Shown: positions 24,587-33,473, counted from the first letter of the stretch. The stretch is 64,000 bases of DNA from Actinomadura sp. WMMA1423 (GCF_006547145.1 NZ_CP041244.1:5270001-5334000); one strand, 5' to 3'. Made by a program: numbers and translations. Notes: generated from the letters alone by a model not told the origin.

Positions 24587-27285
24587 GTAACCCAAGCCGA
24601 TACGGACCGGATTTCGGAGAGGGCTCTGGCCGGCGGGGCTCCCCCCGCCCCGGCTCTTCGGGCATGCCCTCGGGCGGGCAGCGCGGCGGGCCGGGCGGCT
24701 CGCCGACGCCGGGCCGGGCACCGCGCCCCGGCGGCAGGCCGGGCGGACGAGCGGGCGGGCCCCCGCGGACGGGCGCCCCAGGCGGCACCCGGCGCCGCGG
24801 CGCTCCCGCGGCCATGCCGTCCGGCGGCGGCGGCCGTCCGATGCGGCGCGGCCCGGGCGGCCCCGGCGGCCCCGGCGGACCTGGGGGGCCTGGCGGTCCC
24901 GGGGGGCCCGGTGGCCCCGGCGGTCCCGGGGGCCCGGGCGGCGGACGCGGTGGTTCCGGTGGCGGCGGCGGTGACGACGGCTTCTGGGGTGACGAGGGAC
25001 GGGGAGGCCGTGGCGGCCGCGGCGGCGGTCGCCGCGAGCGCAAGCACGTCGACGAGGCGAACCAGAAGACCGGTTGGAAGCGCTACATCCCCAACTGGAA
25101 GATCACCGTCGCCGTCGTCAGCGTGCTGATCCTCGGAATGGCGACGCTCGTCTTCATCGCCTACGCCAACACCCCGATCCCGAGTGAGACGCAGGCGGCC
25201 GCCGAGGCCCAGGAGTCTGTGATCACCTACGCGGACGGGTCGCCGCTGGCCCGTATCGGCACCCACCGCGAGAACATCGCGCTGACCAAGGTGCCGAAAC
25301 ACGTCCAGGACGCCGTCCTCGCCGCGGAGGACCGCAACTTCTGGCACGAGCCGGGCATCTCGCCGATGGGCATCGTGGGCGCGATGTACCGGGCCGGGAC
25401 GGGCGGCGAGGTCGCGGGCGCCTCGACGATCACCCAGCAGCTGGCCCGCAACTACTACGCGAACCTCAGCCAGGACCGCACGTTCAGCCGCAAGTTCAAG
25501 GAAATCCTCATCTCCATCCGGATGGGCAAGGAGATGGACAAGAAGCGGGTTCTGGAGCTGTACCTGAACACCGTCCCGTTCGGGCGGCACGCCTACGGCG
25601 TCCAGGCGGCGTCCCGCGCCTACTTCCACAAGCCCGTCACCAAGATCAACGAGTCGGAGGCCGCGATGCTCGCGGCCATGATCCAGCGACCGGGCTACTT
25701 CGCCACCTACGGACCCGAGTCCAACCCGGCGAAGCGGGCACTGATCAACCGTTGGAACTACGTCCTCGACGGCATGGTCGAGAAGGGCTGGCTCGACTCG
25801 GGCAAGCGCGCCCAGGCGAAGTTCCCCCAGACGCAGAAGAACTGGAGCGACGTCCCGGACGACCCGAACTCCGGCTACCTCCAGGACCGCGTCCTCAACG
25901 AGCTGAAGTCGCTCGGCATCGACGAGCGGAAGCTGGAGACCGGCGGTCTGAAGATCACCACCACGTTCAACAAGGACCTTCAGAACTACACCAACAAGGC
26001 CGTCGCGCAGATCCGCAAGCAGAACGGGCTGGGGAAGGACATCCAGTTCGGGCTCGCGGCGGTCGACCCTGACACCGGCGGCGTGGTGGCGGCCTATGGC
26101 GGTACCGACTACCGCAAGCAGCAGTTCGACAACTCGTTCCAGGGCATGGTCCAGCCGGGATCGTCGTTCAAGCCGATCGTGCTCGCCACGGCGCTCGACC
26201 AGGGCATCAGCCTCAAGACGACGATGGACGGCAGCTACAAGCGGACGATCGCCGGTTCCTCCTTCACCAACGACGACCGCTCCGAGAACGGCGTCTACAA
26301 CCTCAAGCAGATGACGGCGATGTCGATCAACACGGCGTACGTGGACCTGGGGCAGAAGGTCCAGCTGTCCAACGTCGTGGAGATGGCCAAGAAGATGGGC
26401 ATCCCGGAGAAGTCCCCGGGGCTCAAGGACACCTTCACGTCGCTGCCGCTGGGCGTCATCGACGCGACCCCGGTCACGATGGCCTCGGTGTACTCGACGT
26501 TCGCGGCGGGCGGCAAGCACCGGCAGGCCCACGTGATCGCCAAGATCACCGACAACAAGGGCAACACCGTCGTCAACAACCGCAACAAGCCGCTGGACAA
26601 GCTGCCCTGGCAGAAGCCCACCAAGGCGTTCGACGAGGGCGTCGCGGCGGACGCCACGAACGCGATGCAGGCGGTCGTCACCAGCGGTACCGGTAAGCGC
26701 GCGAGCCTCGGCTCCCGCCCGGTCGCCGGCAAGACCGGTACCACCGACCAGAACAAGTCGGCCTGGTTCGTCGGCTACACGCCGGAACTCGCGACGTCGG
26801 CGGCGATGTGGCGGCAGGACAAGAACGGCAACCGCAAGTCGCTGATCGGCGTCGGCAGCTACAGCCAGGTCTACGGTGGTACGGTCCCGGCCGAGCTGTT
26901 CAGGACCTTCATGCTGAAGGCCCTCGAGGGCAAGGAGATCAAGCAGTTCCCGCCGCCGGTGAACGGCGGCCAGGTCGCTCCGTGGGCCAAGGCGAAGCCG
27001 CAGCCGACACCGTCCGCGACCCCGACACCGACCAACACGCCGACCTGCCAGCCGGGGCAGCAGAACCCGCCGACCGGCTGCAAGTCGGAGACGCCGAAGC
27101 CGACGGACACGCCGACCGTCACCCCGCCGGGTTCGGGAGACGTGCCGTGCAACCAGTACAACATGCCGATCGGCTGCAACCCCAACATTCCTCCGAACGG
27201 CGACAAGACCTGGTGGTGCGCGAAACCCGAGCACCGGAACGACCCGGCCTGCCGTAAGGAGAACGACCCGCCCGCCCCCAACTGA
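24583..27285 (+). CDS. Class A penicillin-binding protein (glycosyltransferase/transpeptidase)
   Basis: This is a 900-residue paralogue of the upstream PBP with the same layout. It has a Gly/Pro/Arg-rich cytosolic part with a GGPGGPGGP collagen-like run, then a membrane helix near 175-195. The GT51 domain has AAEDRNFWHEPG near 246, STITQQLARNYY and LNTVPFGRHAYG. The transpeptidase domain has Ser-Ser-Phe-Lys near 526, Ser-Ile-Asn near 579 and Lys-Thr-Gly-Thr-Thr near 716. The Thr/Pro-rich tail ends with paired cysteines like those of its neighbour. The first 15 bases of coding sequence and the bases just upstream nearly match the first PBP, which indicates tandem duplication. Confidence 0.95.
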   Translation: MSNPSRYGPDFGEGSGRRGSPRPGSSGMPSGGQRGGPGGSPTPGRAPRPGGRPGGRAGGPPRTGAPGGTRRRGAPAAMPSGGGGRPMRRGPGGPGGPGGPGGPGGPGGPGGPGGPGGPGGGRGGSGGGGGDDGFWGDEGRGGRGGRGGGRRERKHVDEANQKTGWKRYIPNWKITVAVVSVLILGMATLVFIAYANTPIPSETQAAAEAQESVITYADGSPLARIGTHRENIALTKVPKHVQDAVLAAEDRNFWHEPGISPMGIVGAMYRAGTGGEVAGASTITQQLARNYYANLSQDRTFSRKFKEILISIRMGKEMDKKRVLELYLNTVPFGRHAYGVQAASRAYFHKPVTKINESEAAMLAAMIQRPGYFATYGPESNPAKRALINRWNYVLDGMVEKGWLDSGKRAQAKFPQTQKNWSDVPDDPNSGYLQDRVLNELKSLGIDERKLETGGLKITTTFNKDLQNYTNKAVAQIRKQNGLGKDIQFGLAAVDPDTGGVVAAYGGTDYRKQQFDNSFQGMVQPGSSFKPIVLATALDQGISLKTTMDGSYKRTIAGSSFTNDDRSENGVYNLKQMTAMSINTAYVDLGQKVQLSNVVEMAKKMGIPEKSPGLKDTFTSLPLGVIDATPVTMASVYSTFAAGGKHRQAHVIAKITDNKGNTVVNNRNKPLDKLPWQKPTKAFDEGVAADATNAMQAVVTSGTGKRASLGSRPVAGKTGTTDQNKSAWFVGYTPELATSAAMWRQDKNGNRKSLIGVGSYSQVYGGTVPAELFRTFMLKALEGKEIKQFPPPVNGGQVAPWAKAKPQPTPSATPTPTNTPTCQPGQQNPPTGCKSETPKPTDTPTVTPPGSGDVPCNQYNMPIGCNPNIPPNGDKTWWCAKPEHRNDPACRKENDPPAPN

Positions 27286-27303
27286 CGGCGCGTCCACGAC
27301 GTG

Positions 27304-27334
27304 ACGGCCCGGAGCCCCGGCGGCTCCGGGCCGT
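27304..27334 (+). terminator. Terminator after the second PBP
   Basis: A perfect 13-bp stem (27304-27316 with 27322-27334) and a 5-nt loop lie 19 bp after the PBP stop codon and upstream of the glycosyltransferase start. Confidence 0.8.
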
Positions 27335-27381
27335 CGCGTTTCCGGTCGCGCGCGTCCCCGGGGCCAATAGGCTTGCTGTCC

Positions 27382-28818
27382 ATGTCGTCGTCTACGGAGA
27401 GGCTCGGGATGCCCGCCGACAGTGACGGGACGGACGCTCCCGGACGGCTGATGCGCCTCGCGCCGGTGCTGGCGGGCCTCACCGCCCTGGTGTGCGCTCT
27501 CGGCTGGCTGCAGAAGCAGCCGTGCGCGTCGGTGCGGTTCGACTTCCTCAAGACGACTTCGAACGCCTGCTACACCGACGTCTATCCGCTCTACTACGTG
27601 CGCGGTCTCAGCGACGGGAAGATCCCGTACTTCGACACCTTCACCGGATCCGACATCCACTACGTCGAGTACCCGGTGCTGAGCGGCGGCTTCATGCAGC
27701 TGGTCGCGTGGCTGGTCAAGCCGTTCGGGGACGACTCGCGCGGGCTCGCGTTCTACAACGTCACCGTCCTGCTCCTCGCCGTCCTCGCGGTCGTCGCCGT
27801 CCTCGCCACCGCGTACGCGGCCGGGCGGCGCTCGCTGCGCACCGGCCTAATGGTGGCGCTGTCCCCAGCGCTGCTGCTCACCGCCTACATCAACTGGGAC
27901 CTGCTGGCCGTGGCGCTGTCGGCGCTGGCGCTGGCCGCCTGGTCGGCGCGCCGGCCGGCCCTGGCGGGCGCCCTCCTCGGGCTGGCGATCGCGGCGAAGT
28001 TCTATCCGCTGCTGTTCCTCGGACCGCTCGTCCTGCTGTGCGTCCGGGCCGGGCAGTGGCGCGCCATGGGCCGGATGCTCGCGGGAACCGCCGCCGGATG
28101 GCTGGCCGTGAACCTGCCCGTGATGCTCTTCGCGTGGGACGGCTGGAAGGAGTTCTACACCTTCAGTCAGAAGCGCGGCGTCGACTGGGGCTCGATCTTC
28201 TTCGTGCTCCAGGACCACGGGCTGCAGGAGCCCTCCTCCGACACAGACCTGCTCAACCTGATCGGCACGGGAACGTTCCTCGTCCTCGCCGCCGGGATCG
28301 CCGTGCTGGCCGTGGCCGCGCCGCGCCGCCCCCGTCTGCCGCAGCTGATGTTCCTCGTGCTGGTCGCGTTCATGCTGCCGAACAAGGTCTGGTCGCCCCA
28401 GTACGTGCTGTGGCTGCTGCCGCTCGCGGTGCTGGCCCGCCCGAAGCTGCCCGCGTTCGTCGCCTGGCAGCTCGGCGAGATCGCTTACTTCTTCGGCATC
28501 TGGTGGTACCTGCTGTCGGTGTCCGCCCAGACGCAGGGCGCCGACCTGTCCGGGACGCTGTCGGCGATCATGAGCCTGGACGCCCCGGACGGCGGGATCA
28601 GCAAGGACGTCTACACGCTGGCGCTGCTCGCCCGCTTCGTGACCGTCCTCGTGCTGGCGGGGCTGGTGGTGCGGGACGTCCTGGCCCCGTCCCGCGACAT
28701 CGTCCGAACGGACGGGGACGACGACCCGGCGGGCGGTGTCCTCGACGGCGCGCCCGACGTGGTGGCGCTGGCACGCCGGCGCGGCGACCACCACACCAGC
28801 GTGCCCTTGCCGTCCTGA
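27382..28818 (+). CDS. GT87-like polyprenol-phosphate-sugar mannosyltransferase family membrane protein
   Basis: The 478-residue integral membrane protein has about ten hydrophobic segments and matches the GT87/DUF2029 (alpha-(1,2)-mannosyltransferase-like) family. Features are an early DVYPLYYVRGLSDGKIPYFD loop with the acidic residues of GT-C enzymes, YVEYPVLSGGF, GLAIAAKFYPLLFLGPL and NKVWSPQYVLWLLPL. Such enzymes add sugars from polyprenyl phosphate donors outside the membrane; the acceptor is unknown. ATG 27382 was chosen, because the upstream part of the frame overlaps the terminator. It lies beside the class A PBPs, as in related genomes. Confidence 0.85.
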   Translation: MSSSTERLGMPADSDGTDAPGRLMRLAPVLAGLTALVCALGWLQKQPCASVRFDFLKTTSNACYTDVYPLYYVRGLSDGKIPYFDTFTGSDIHYVEYPVLSGGFMQLVAWLVKPFGDDSRGLAFYNVTVLLLAVLAVVAVLATAYAAGRRSLRTGLMVALSPALLLTAYINWDLLAVALSALALAAWSARRPALAGALLGLAIAAKFYPLLFLGPLVLLCVRAGQWRAMGRMLAGTAAGWLAVNLPVMLFAWDGWKEFYTFSQKRGVDWGSIFFVLQDHGLQEPSSDTDLLNLIGTGTFLVLAAGIAVLAVAAPRRPRLPQLMFLVLVAFMLPNKVWSPQYVLWLLPLAVLARPKLPAFVAWQLGEIAYFFGIWWYLLSVSAQTQGADLSGTLSAIMSLDAPDGGISKDVYTLALLARFVTVLVLAGLVVRDVLAPSRDIVRTDGDDDPAGGVLDGAPDVVALARRRGDHHTSVPLPS

Positions 28819-28860
28819 GGCCCTGCCCTTGCCGAAGCCTTGCCCGGCCTCGCCTTCCGG

Positions 28861-29805
28861 TCAGCCGCCGTCTCCGACTCGCTGCCGCAGCGCGTCGATG
28901 AACCACTGGAACAGCGGCGTCAGCGTCGGCGGGACGGGCCATCCGTTGATGACGGCGAGCAGCTGCCAGTACCGCTCGGCGCGGCGGTCGGTGCCGACCT
29001 CCAGCCGGCGCAGCAGGTCGCGCCTGAATGCGGTGTCGTCGGCCGCGCCCCAAGCGTCGGCGTAGGCGCGGACCAGTTCGTCGACGACGGGACGGGCCGC
29101 GTCCGAGCCGGGCTCGATTCCGTCCGCGACTGCCTGCTCCGCCTTCTGCCGGGTCAGGTCGCCGAGGGCTGCGAAGTCGTCCGGGACGGTCCCCTTCGCG
29201 ACCTCGGCCGCCTGGAACTCGGCCATCCGCCGCACCGCGGCCCGGTAGTCGGGATCGCCGACCAGCTCGGCGAGCTCGACCCAGGCGTCGACCTGCTCGG
29301 GCGCGGGGTCGTCGGGCAGTTCCGGCAGCGCGGCGCGCATCTTCTCCGCGAAGCCGGGATGCAGGTCGAGTCCGGCGAAGGTCTCGTCGATGAAGTCGGT
29401 GATGATCCGGCGCCGCTCCTCGTCGGACAGCCGGGCGAGCTTGTGCATGATCTCGATCTCCTCCGGGGTGGATCCTCGTTTCGCCACCGCCCGCAGCACG
29501 GCCCGGCGCAGCCTGAGCGTACGGATCTGCACGTCGAGCGCGTCCGCGTGCGCCGCCGCGACCTGCCCGACGCCGACCTCCCGGTCCAGCACGCGCTGGA
29601 CGGTGGCGAGGTCGACGCCGAGGTCCCGCAGCGTGCGCACCAGGTCCAGGCGCGCGGCGGCGTCCGCGTCGTAGAGCCGGTAGCCGGCCTCGGTACGGCG
29701 GGTGGGCGGGACGACACCGGCGTCGGAGTAGAACCGGATCGTCCGCACCGAGAGCCCGGTGCGGCGCGCCAGCTCGCCGATCGTGTACGTGGTGTCGCCG
29801 TCCAT
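28861..29805 (-). CDS. MerR family transcriptional regulator
   Basis: The 314-residue regulator starts with the MerR winged helix (YTIGELARRTGLSVRTIRFYSDAGVVPPTRRTEAGYRLYD). A long helical dimerisation arm and an uncharacterised alpha-helical C-terminal domain follow (PGFAEKMRAALPEL ... FQWFIDALRQRV), so it is longer than simple MerR proteins. The effector is unknown. ATG 29805 has AGGTGAGG upstream. A matching CTCCAGC-C-GCTGGAG operator lies just upstream of the start, and no divergent gene begins there, so it probably regulates itself. Confidence 0.9.
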   Translation of the reverse strand: MDGDTTYTIGELARRTGLSVRTIRFYSDAGVVPPTRRTEAGYRLYDADAAARLDLVRTLRDLGVDLATVQRVLDREVGVGQVAAAHADALDVQIRTLRLRRAVLRAVAKRGSTPEEIEIMHKLARLSDEERRRIITDFIDETFAGLDLHPGFAEKMRAALPELPDDPAPEQVDAWVELAELVGDPDYRAAVRRMAEFQAAEVAKGTVPDDFAALGDLTRQKAEQAVADGIEPGSDAARPVVDELVRAYADAWGAADDTAFRRDLLRRLEVGTDRRAERYWQLLAVINGWPVPPTLTPLFQWFIDALRQRVGDGG

Positions 29806-29815
29806 GCCCCTCACC

Positions 29816-29843
29816 TTGAGGCCTCCAGCCGCTGGAGACTCAA
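29816..29843. promoter_or_regulatory. MerR-type operator/promoter
   Basis: The core CTCCAGC (29823-29829) and GCTGGAG (29831-29837) form perfect 7-bp arms around one base, flanked on both sides by TTGAG/CTCAA. This is the usual MerR operator placed over a promoter spacer. It begins 11 bp upstream of the merR start codon. Confidence 0.65.
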
Positions 29844-29898
29844 CCCCGGACTTCGCACGCTCTCACAAGACCGTGCACCACCGAAGGCGCGGGCGGGA

Positions 29899-29936
29899 GA
29901 AGGCCCGTCCGGGCGGGGACGCCAGGACGGGCCTTC
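29899..29936 (-). terminator. Terminator of the LiaF-like gene
   Basis: A perfect 12-bp stem (29899-29910 with 29925-29936) and a 14-nt loop lie just downstream of the stop codon at 29967. Confidence 0.7.
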
Positions 29937-29966
29937 GGGTGTTCCCCGGGGTCTCAGGGACCGGGC

Positions 29967-30431
29967 TCAGTCCTCGTAGGCGGGATCGGCGACGGTGGGG
30001 GTCGTCCCCTCACGGCGGGCGCGGCGGACGTCCTGGACGAACTCGCGCGAGAGCATCGCGGACAGGGTGGCGACGCCGCCGCGGTGGACGCGGACCTCCC
30101 CGTGCCGGATCTCGCCGACGACGCGGATCGTGCGGCCGTCGCCGTTCTCGCCCGTCCAGTCCTTGACGCGGCCGCGGCCGGTGTAGCGCAGGTTCCAGTG
30201 GTCGATCCGGGCGTCCTGCGGGACGAGCAGCTTCACCATCGAGTGGTCGAGGCCGACCTCGATCTCGATGTCGCCGTCCGGGATCCGCGGCGAGCGCAGG
30301 TCCAGCACGACCAGGCCGCGGCGGGCGCGGACCTCGAAGCGGCGGCCGGTCGTCCAGTGGCCGAGCTTCTTGACGTTCTCGTAGTGGGCCTGGACGCGGG
30401 TCACGGCTTCGGCGGTGGGCGCGGTGTTCAT
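29967..30431 (-). CDS. LiaF-like C-terminal beta-helix protein (probable)
   Basis: The soluble 154-residue protein has a repeating short-strand pattern (RRGLVVLDLRSPRIPDGDIEIEVGLDHSMVKLLVPQDARID) that resembles the C-terminal domain of LiaF/YvqF-like cell-wall stress proteins. Here it lacks membrane helices. Function is uncertain. ATG 30431 has AGAGGAA upstream. An AT-rich palindrome lies about 60 bp upstream of the start. Confidence 0.55.
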   Translation of the reverse strand: MNTAPTAEAVTRVQAHYENVKKLGHWTTGRRFEVRARRGLVVLDLRSPRIPDGDIEIEVGLDHSMVKLLVPQDARIDHWNLRYTGRGRVKDWTGENGDGRTIRVVGEIRHGEVRVHRGGVATLSAMLSREFVQDVRRARREGTTPTVADPAYED

Positions 30432-30493
30432 CTCAGTGTTCCTCTCGGAATCGGGCAACTACCTCGCTCCAAGAGCTACTCGTCTCAGGAGTA

Positions 30494-30508
30494 TCTCTTT
30501 AAAAGAGA
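30494..30508. promoter_or_regulatory. AT-rich palindrome upstream of the LiaF-like gene
   Basis: TCTCTTT-A-AAAGAGA is a perfect 7-bp inverted repeat around one A, in an unusually AT-rich patch of this GC-rich genome. It may be an operator or promoter core. The gap 30432-30866 also holds the tandem repeat below and no convincing gene. Confidence 0.45.
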
Positions 30509-30576
30509 GAATAAGGAAACATCGAGAGACTCGTCAAGGACGTCGACTCGGTGAACTGGGAACGATGACCACCGCC

Positions 30577-30662
30577 GTGCAGGCCGTGCAGGCCGTGCAG
30601 GCCGTACCGCCGTGCAGGCCGTACCGCCGTGCAGGCCGTACCGCCGTGCAGGCCGTACCGCC
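30577..30662. repeat. Short tandem repeat array
   Basis: Two 9-bp units GTGCAGGCC (30577-30594) are followed by four exact 17-bp units GTGCAGGCCGTACCGCC (30595-30662). The unit length is not a multiple of three, so it does not encode a constant peptide repeat. Units are adjacent without spacers, so this is not CRISPR. Confidence 0.9.
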
Positions 30663-30866
30663 GTGCGCACCGGCCGTAAAAGGAATGCCGCCGTGGGAGG
30701 AGGGCCGACGCCTCGCTCCGCTGCGGAGGGGGTGTGACTATGGCCTGAAATCTGCCGTTATCAGAGGTTCCGTGGCTTGTTCGGGGGAACGGAAGGCGGC
30801 GGGTCGGGGACGACCGGCCCCTGGAATCGGCGGACCAGCGGAAACGCAGGACAACCGGGAGGCGAT

Positions 30867-31334
30867 GTGAACGCGGACCAGGCACTGACCGAGTTGCTCG
30901 CCGGACGGCTGGAGCCGGGCGTCTACCAGTGGCGGGCGCCGCCGGTGCCGGGCGCGGTCGGGGACACGAGCTGGGTCGGGCGGGCCGAGGAGGCCGGCTG
31001 GCGGGGCTTCTACCTCGATGGACGCCGCGCGCGGACGCAGGAGGCGTTCCTGCGGCTGTGCGCCGGCGTGTTCGAGCCGCCCGAGGGAGCGGGAACCGGC
31101 TGGGCCGATCTCGGCGGGTACCTCAAGGACCTGTCGTGGACGCCCGCGAAACACGGGTACATGGTGCTCTACGAGTCGTGGGCCGAACTGGCCGACACGG
31201 ACCCGGCGTCGCTGCGCGCCGTGCTGGACGTCTTCGCCGGGGCGGTGAAGGTGTGGCGGGCCACCCCCACCCCCATGACCGTGCTGATGTCGAGCGTCGG
31301 CGTGGAGGTGGCGGGCGTGCCCCGGATCGTCTGA
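30867..31334 (+). CDS. Barstar-like ribonuclease inhibitor family protein
   Basis: The 155-residue protein resembles barstar (barnase inhibitor). An FYLDGRRARTQEAFLRLCAGVFEPPEGAG segment and the later NL-type helix WADLGGYLKDLSW are followed by a buried strand (YMVLYESWAEL), in the expected order. A short N-terminal extension (VYQWRAPPVPG) is typical of actinobacterial members. No ribonuclease toxin gene is next to it. GTG 30867 has GGGAGG 5 bases upstream. It ends 4 bp from the stop of the converging DUF4190 gene. Confidence 0.8.
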   Translation: MNADQALTELLAGRLEPGVYQWRAPPVPGAVGDTSWVGRAEEAGWRGFYLDGRRARTQEAFLRLCAGVFEPPEGAGTGWADLGGYLKDLSWTPAKHGYMVLYESWAELADTDPASLRAVLDVFAGAVKVWRATPTPMTVLMSSVGVEVAGVPRIV

Positions 31335-31338
31335 AAGG

Positions 31339-31728
31339 TCAGTACGTGCTGCCGGACGTGGCGCCGCTGCCCACGATCATCGCCCACAGGCCGATGTAGA
31401 AGATCCAGAAGATCAGCCATCCCGCGGAGACGATGTAGCCGAGCACGAGCCCGGCGACGGCCATGCCGTGGCCGCCCTCGCGCGTCCGCTTGATCTGGTT
31501 CAGCGAGACGTGCCCGAAGATGATCGCCAGGATCGACGTCAGACCGCAGGCGAGGAAGCCGATGAGCCCGCACACCAGCGACGCGGTCGCCATCCCGTTG
31601 GTCGGCGCGACGGCCGGGGCGGGCGAGGACCCGTAGTAGTGGTGCTGGACCGCGGGCTGCTGCGAGTAGGACTGGGCGTAGGGGTCCTGCGCTCCGTAGC
31701 CGTACGGGTCGTAGGGGGGCTGTGCCAT
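31339..31728 (-). CDS. DUF4190 domain membrane protein
   Basis: The 129-residue protein has a Pro/Tyr/Gln-rich cytosolic N-terminus (repeats of DPYGYGAQDPYAQ type) and two membrane helices. The first (ATASLVCGLIGFLACGLTSILAIIFGHV) runs into the conserved family motif GHVSLNQIKRTREGGHGMAVAGLVLGY. Function is unknown. ATG 31728 was chosen because the Tyr-rich start is typical of the family. Confidence 0.85.
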   Translation of the reverse strand: MAQPPYDPYGYGAQDPYAQSYSQQPAVQHHYYGSSPAPAVAPTNGMATASLVCGLIGFLACGLTSILAIIFGHVSLNQIKRTREGGHGMAVAGLVLGYIVSAGWLIFWIFYIGLWAMIVGSGATSGSTY

Positions 31729-31911
31729 GTGCTTCCCGATCGTTCGCGCGCCCGCCGCCGGAGAGAGCACGCGTGCGCTGAGGGCTGGTTCCGGATTATG
31801 CCAGTGTGACGTGATCTTCGGACTTTGTCGTCAGGGTGGGCCTACGCGCGTTTAGATGCCGCGCCCGCCACCGCGGTTCCCCGACACCGGCGACGATCCG
31901 ACTCTGCTTAA

Positions 31912-32685
31912 TCAGAGCTTCGAGCGCAACCACGAAATGTCGTCGGCCTGGCCCTCGGCGGGCGTCTCCACCACGACCGGGGCGCCCGCCGCCCGCACCA
32001 CGCCGAGGATGAGCTCGGTGTCGATGCTGCCGCTGCCCAGGTTGGCGTGCCGGTCGGCCCCCGACCCGAACGAGTCGCGGCTGTCGTTGCAGTGCACCAG
32101 GTCGATGCGGCCGGTTATGGCCTTGATCCGGTCGACGGCGTCGACGAGTTCCTCCCCCGCCGCGTGCGCGTGGCAGGTGTCGAGGCAGAAACCGAGCTTG
32201 GAATCGAGGCCCGGGACCCCCGACAGCACCTCCCACAGCCGCGCGATCCGGTCGAACTTGCGCGCCATCGCGTTCCCGCCGCCGGCGGTGTTCTCGATGT
32301 AGACCGGAATGGGACATTCGACCCGCTCGAACACCTTGCGCCAGTTCTCGAAGCCGGTCTCCGGGTCGTCGTCCTTCAGGACGTGCCCGCCGTGCACGAT
32401 CAGCGCCTTCGCACCGATCGACGCGGCCGCCTCCAACTGCTGGGTGAGGTTCTTGCGGCTCGGGATCCGGATCCGGTTGTTGGACGTCGCCACGTTGATC
32501 GTGTACGGGGCGTGCACGTACACGTCCACCCCGGAGCCCGCCAGCGCCTCGACGCCCTCGGGCAGGACCGGCTTCTTCCACCCCTGCGGATCGCCGAGGA
32601 AGAACTGGACGACGTCGGCGCCGACCGCGCGGGCGTTGTCGAGCGGGTTGGTCTGGTCGACGTGGGCTCCGATGCGCATGCTCAC
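31912..32685 (-). CDS. Endonuclease IV-type AP endonuclease/deoxyribonuclease
   Basis: The 257-residue protein has the AP endonuclease 2 (Nfo) TIM-barrel. It contains RIGAHVDQTNPLDNA at the start, YVHAPYTINVATSN, LIVHGGHV, YIENTAGGGNAMA, GFCLDTCHAHAAGEEL and LVHCNDSRDSFGSGADRHANLGSG, which carry the three-zinc ligands (His, Glu, His, Asp, His). It cleaves at abasic sites in base-excision repair. Start is GTG 32685 or ATG 32679; neither has a strong ribosome site. Confidence 0.9.
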   Translation of the reverse strand: MSMRIGAHVDQTNPLDNARAVGADVVQFFLGDPQGWKKPVLPEGVEALAGSGVDVYVHAPYTINVATSNNRIRIPSRKNLTQQLEAAASIGAKALIVHGGHVLKDDDPETGFENWRKVFERVECPIPVYIENTAGGGNAMARKFDRIARLWEVLSGVPGLDSKLGFCLDTCHAHAAGEELVDAVDRIKAITGRIDLVHCNDSRDSFGSGADRHANLGSGSIDTELILGVVRAAGAPVVVETPAEGQADDISWLRSKL

Positions 32686-32734
32686 GAGACTAGCCGCGCC
32701 CTGCGACAGGACGGGCGGTTCCCCGAGCTCGCGG

Positions 32735-33046
32735 TCAGATGGAGAAGCCTCCGTGGCTCAGCGCGAAGCCGGCGCCGACGAACGCGGTGATCATCCCGAT
32801 CACGTTCAGCCACCGCTCGTTCGTCGTCGCGGAGATCATCTGGGAGTACAGGGCGACCGGCAGGCCGATCACGCCGAGAAGCGCGCCGGCGAAGTGGGCC
32901 GCCGGGATCCAGCCGAGGACGAGCGCCGCGACGCCGAGCGTGAGCGCGACCACCGCCAGCACGTCCTGCCGCCGGTGCGGCCCGGCCTCGCTCTGGGCGC
33001 GGACGCCGCGCTGCCGCGCGTCACCGCCGGTCGCCTGCTGGGACAT
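32735..33046 (-). CDS. Small three-helix membrane protein
   Basis: The 103-residue protein has a Gln/Arg-rich N-terminus of about 27 residues and three hydrophobic segments (VLAVVALTLGVAALVLGW, FAGALLGVIGLPVALY, WLNVIGMITAFVGAGFAL). It is not recognised beyond a general resemblance to small actinobacterial membrane proteins. ATG 33046 has GGAGG upstream. Confidence 0.75.
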   Translation of the reverse strand: MSQQATGGDARQRGVRAQSEAGPHRRQDVLAVVALTLGVAALVLGWIPAAHFAGALLGVIGLPVALYSQMISATTNERWLNVIGMITAFVGAGFALSHGGFSI

Positions 33047-33265
33047 CGGGATCCACCTCCAGCTCAGACTCCCGCGCCGCGCGCCGCACGGTGAGCGCGG
33101 GACCGGACGGACCATGCGGGTAAAGGAATGCCCAGCCGGGACGAGGATCAATCGGGGGGCGGCGCGGAATGTCGGCGGCACCCGGTACGGTCGAACACGG
33201 ATTCGAGAACACCGCTCGGGTCCGCCCCCGAGGGGAAGCGGGGGGAGAGGCAGGAGGTGCAGACC

Positions 33266-33430
33266 GTGAAGCAAGCGGAGTTGGGGCTCATCGGTGACGC
33301 GGAGCTCGTCGAGGAGCTGTCGATGCTGACGACCCAGGCCGCCCGCATGCGAGCCCGCATGGCGGACATCATGGCCGAACTGGAACGCCGCCGCTGTACC
33401 CGGACCGCCCAACCCAAGGCACGGCACTAG
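33266..33430 (+). CDS. Small helical hypothetical protein
   Basis: The 54-residue frame starts at GTG 33266 with a strong AGGAGGT 7 bases upstream. It predicts two amphipathic helices with a Met/Arg-rich heptad-like second one (AARMRARMADIMAELERRR). Homology is not recognised; the support is the ribosome site and codon pattern. Confidence 0.5.
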   Translation: MKQAELGLIGDAELVEELSMLTTQAARMRARMADIMAELERRRCTRTAQPKARH

Positions 33431-33473
33431 GCGTGTTTTCAACAGTCCCGGCCCACTCCGCTCGCCTGGCGGC
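33430..33473 (+). repeat. Partial direct copy of the inverted-repeat element
   Basis: This 44-bp stretch repeats the first part of the following element (CAGTCCCGGCCCACTCCGCT and onward) in the same orientation, so the left element is partly duplicated in tandem. Confidence 0.75.

Noticed and set aside
20826..25043. Very long minus-strand open frame, 1405 codons, rich in proline
   Set aside because: It is the antisense shadow of the two PBP genes; the plus-strand frames carry the conserved GT51 and transpeptidase motifs.
24340..27660. Long minus-strand open frame over the second PBP
   Set aside because: High GC leaves antisense frames open; no homology or ribosome site supports it.
30577..30662. 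CRISPR-like look of the repeated units
   Set aside because: Units are directly adjacent with no unique spacers and no cas genes are nearby.
31796..32581. Overlapping minus-strand frame in the endonuclease IV-type gene
   Set aside because: Arg/Gly-rich shadow; the 31912-32685 frame has the metal-ligand motifs.
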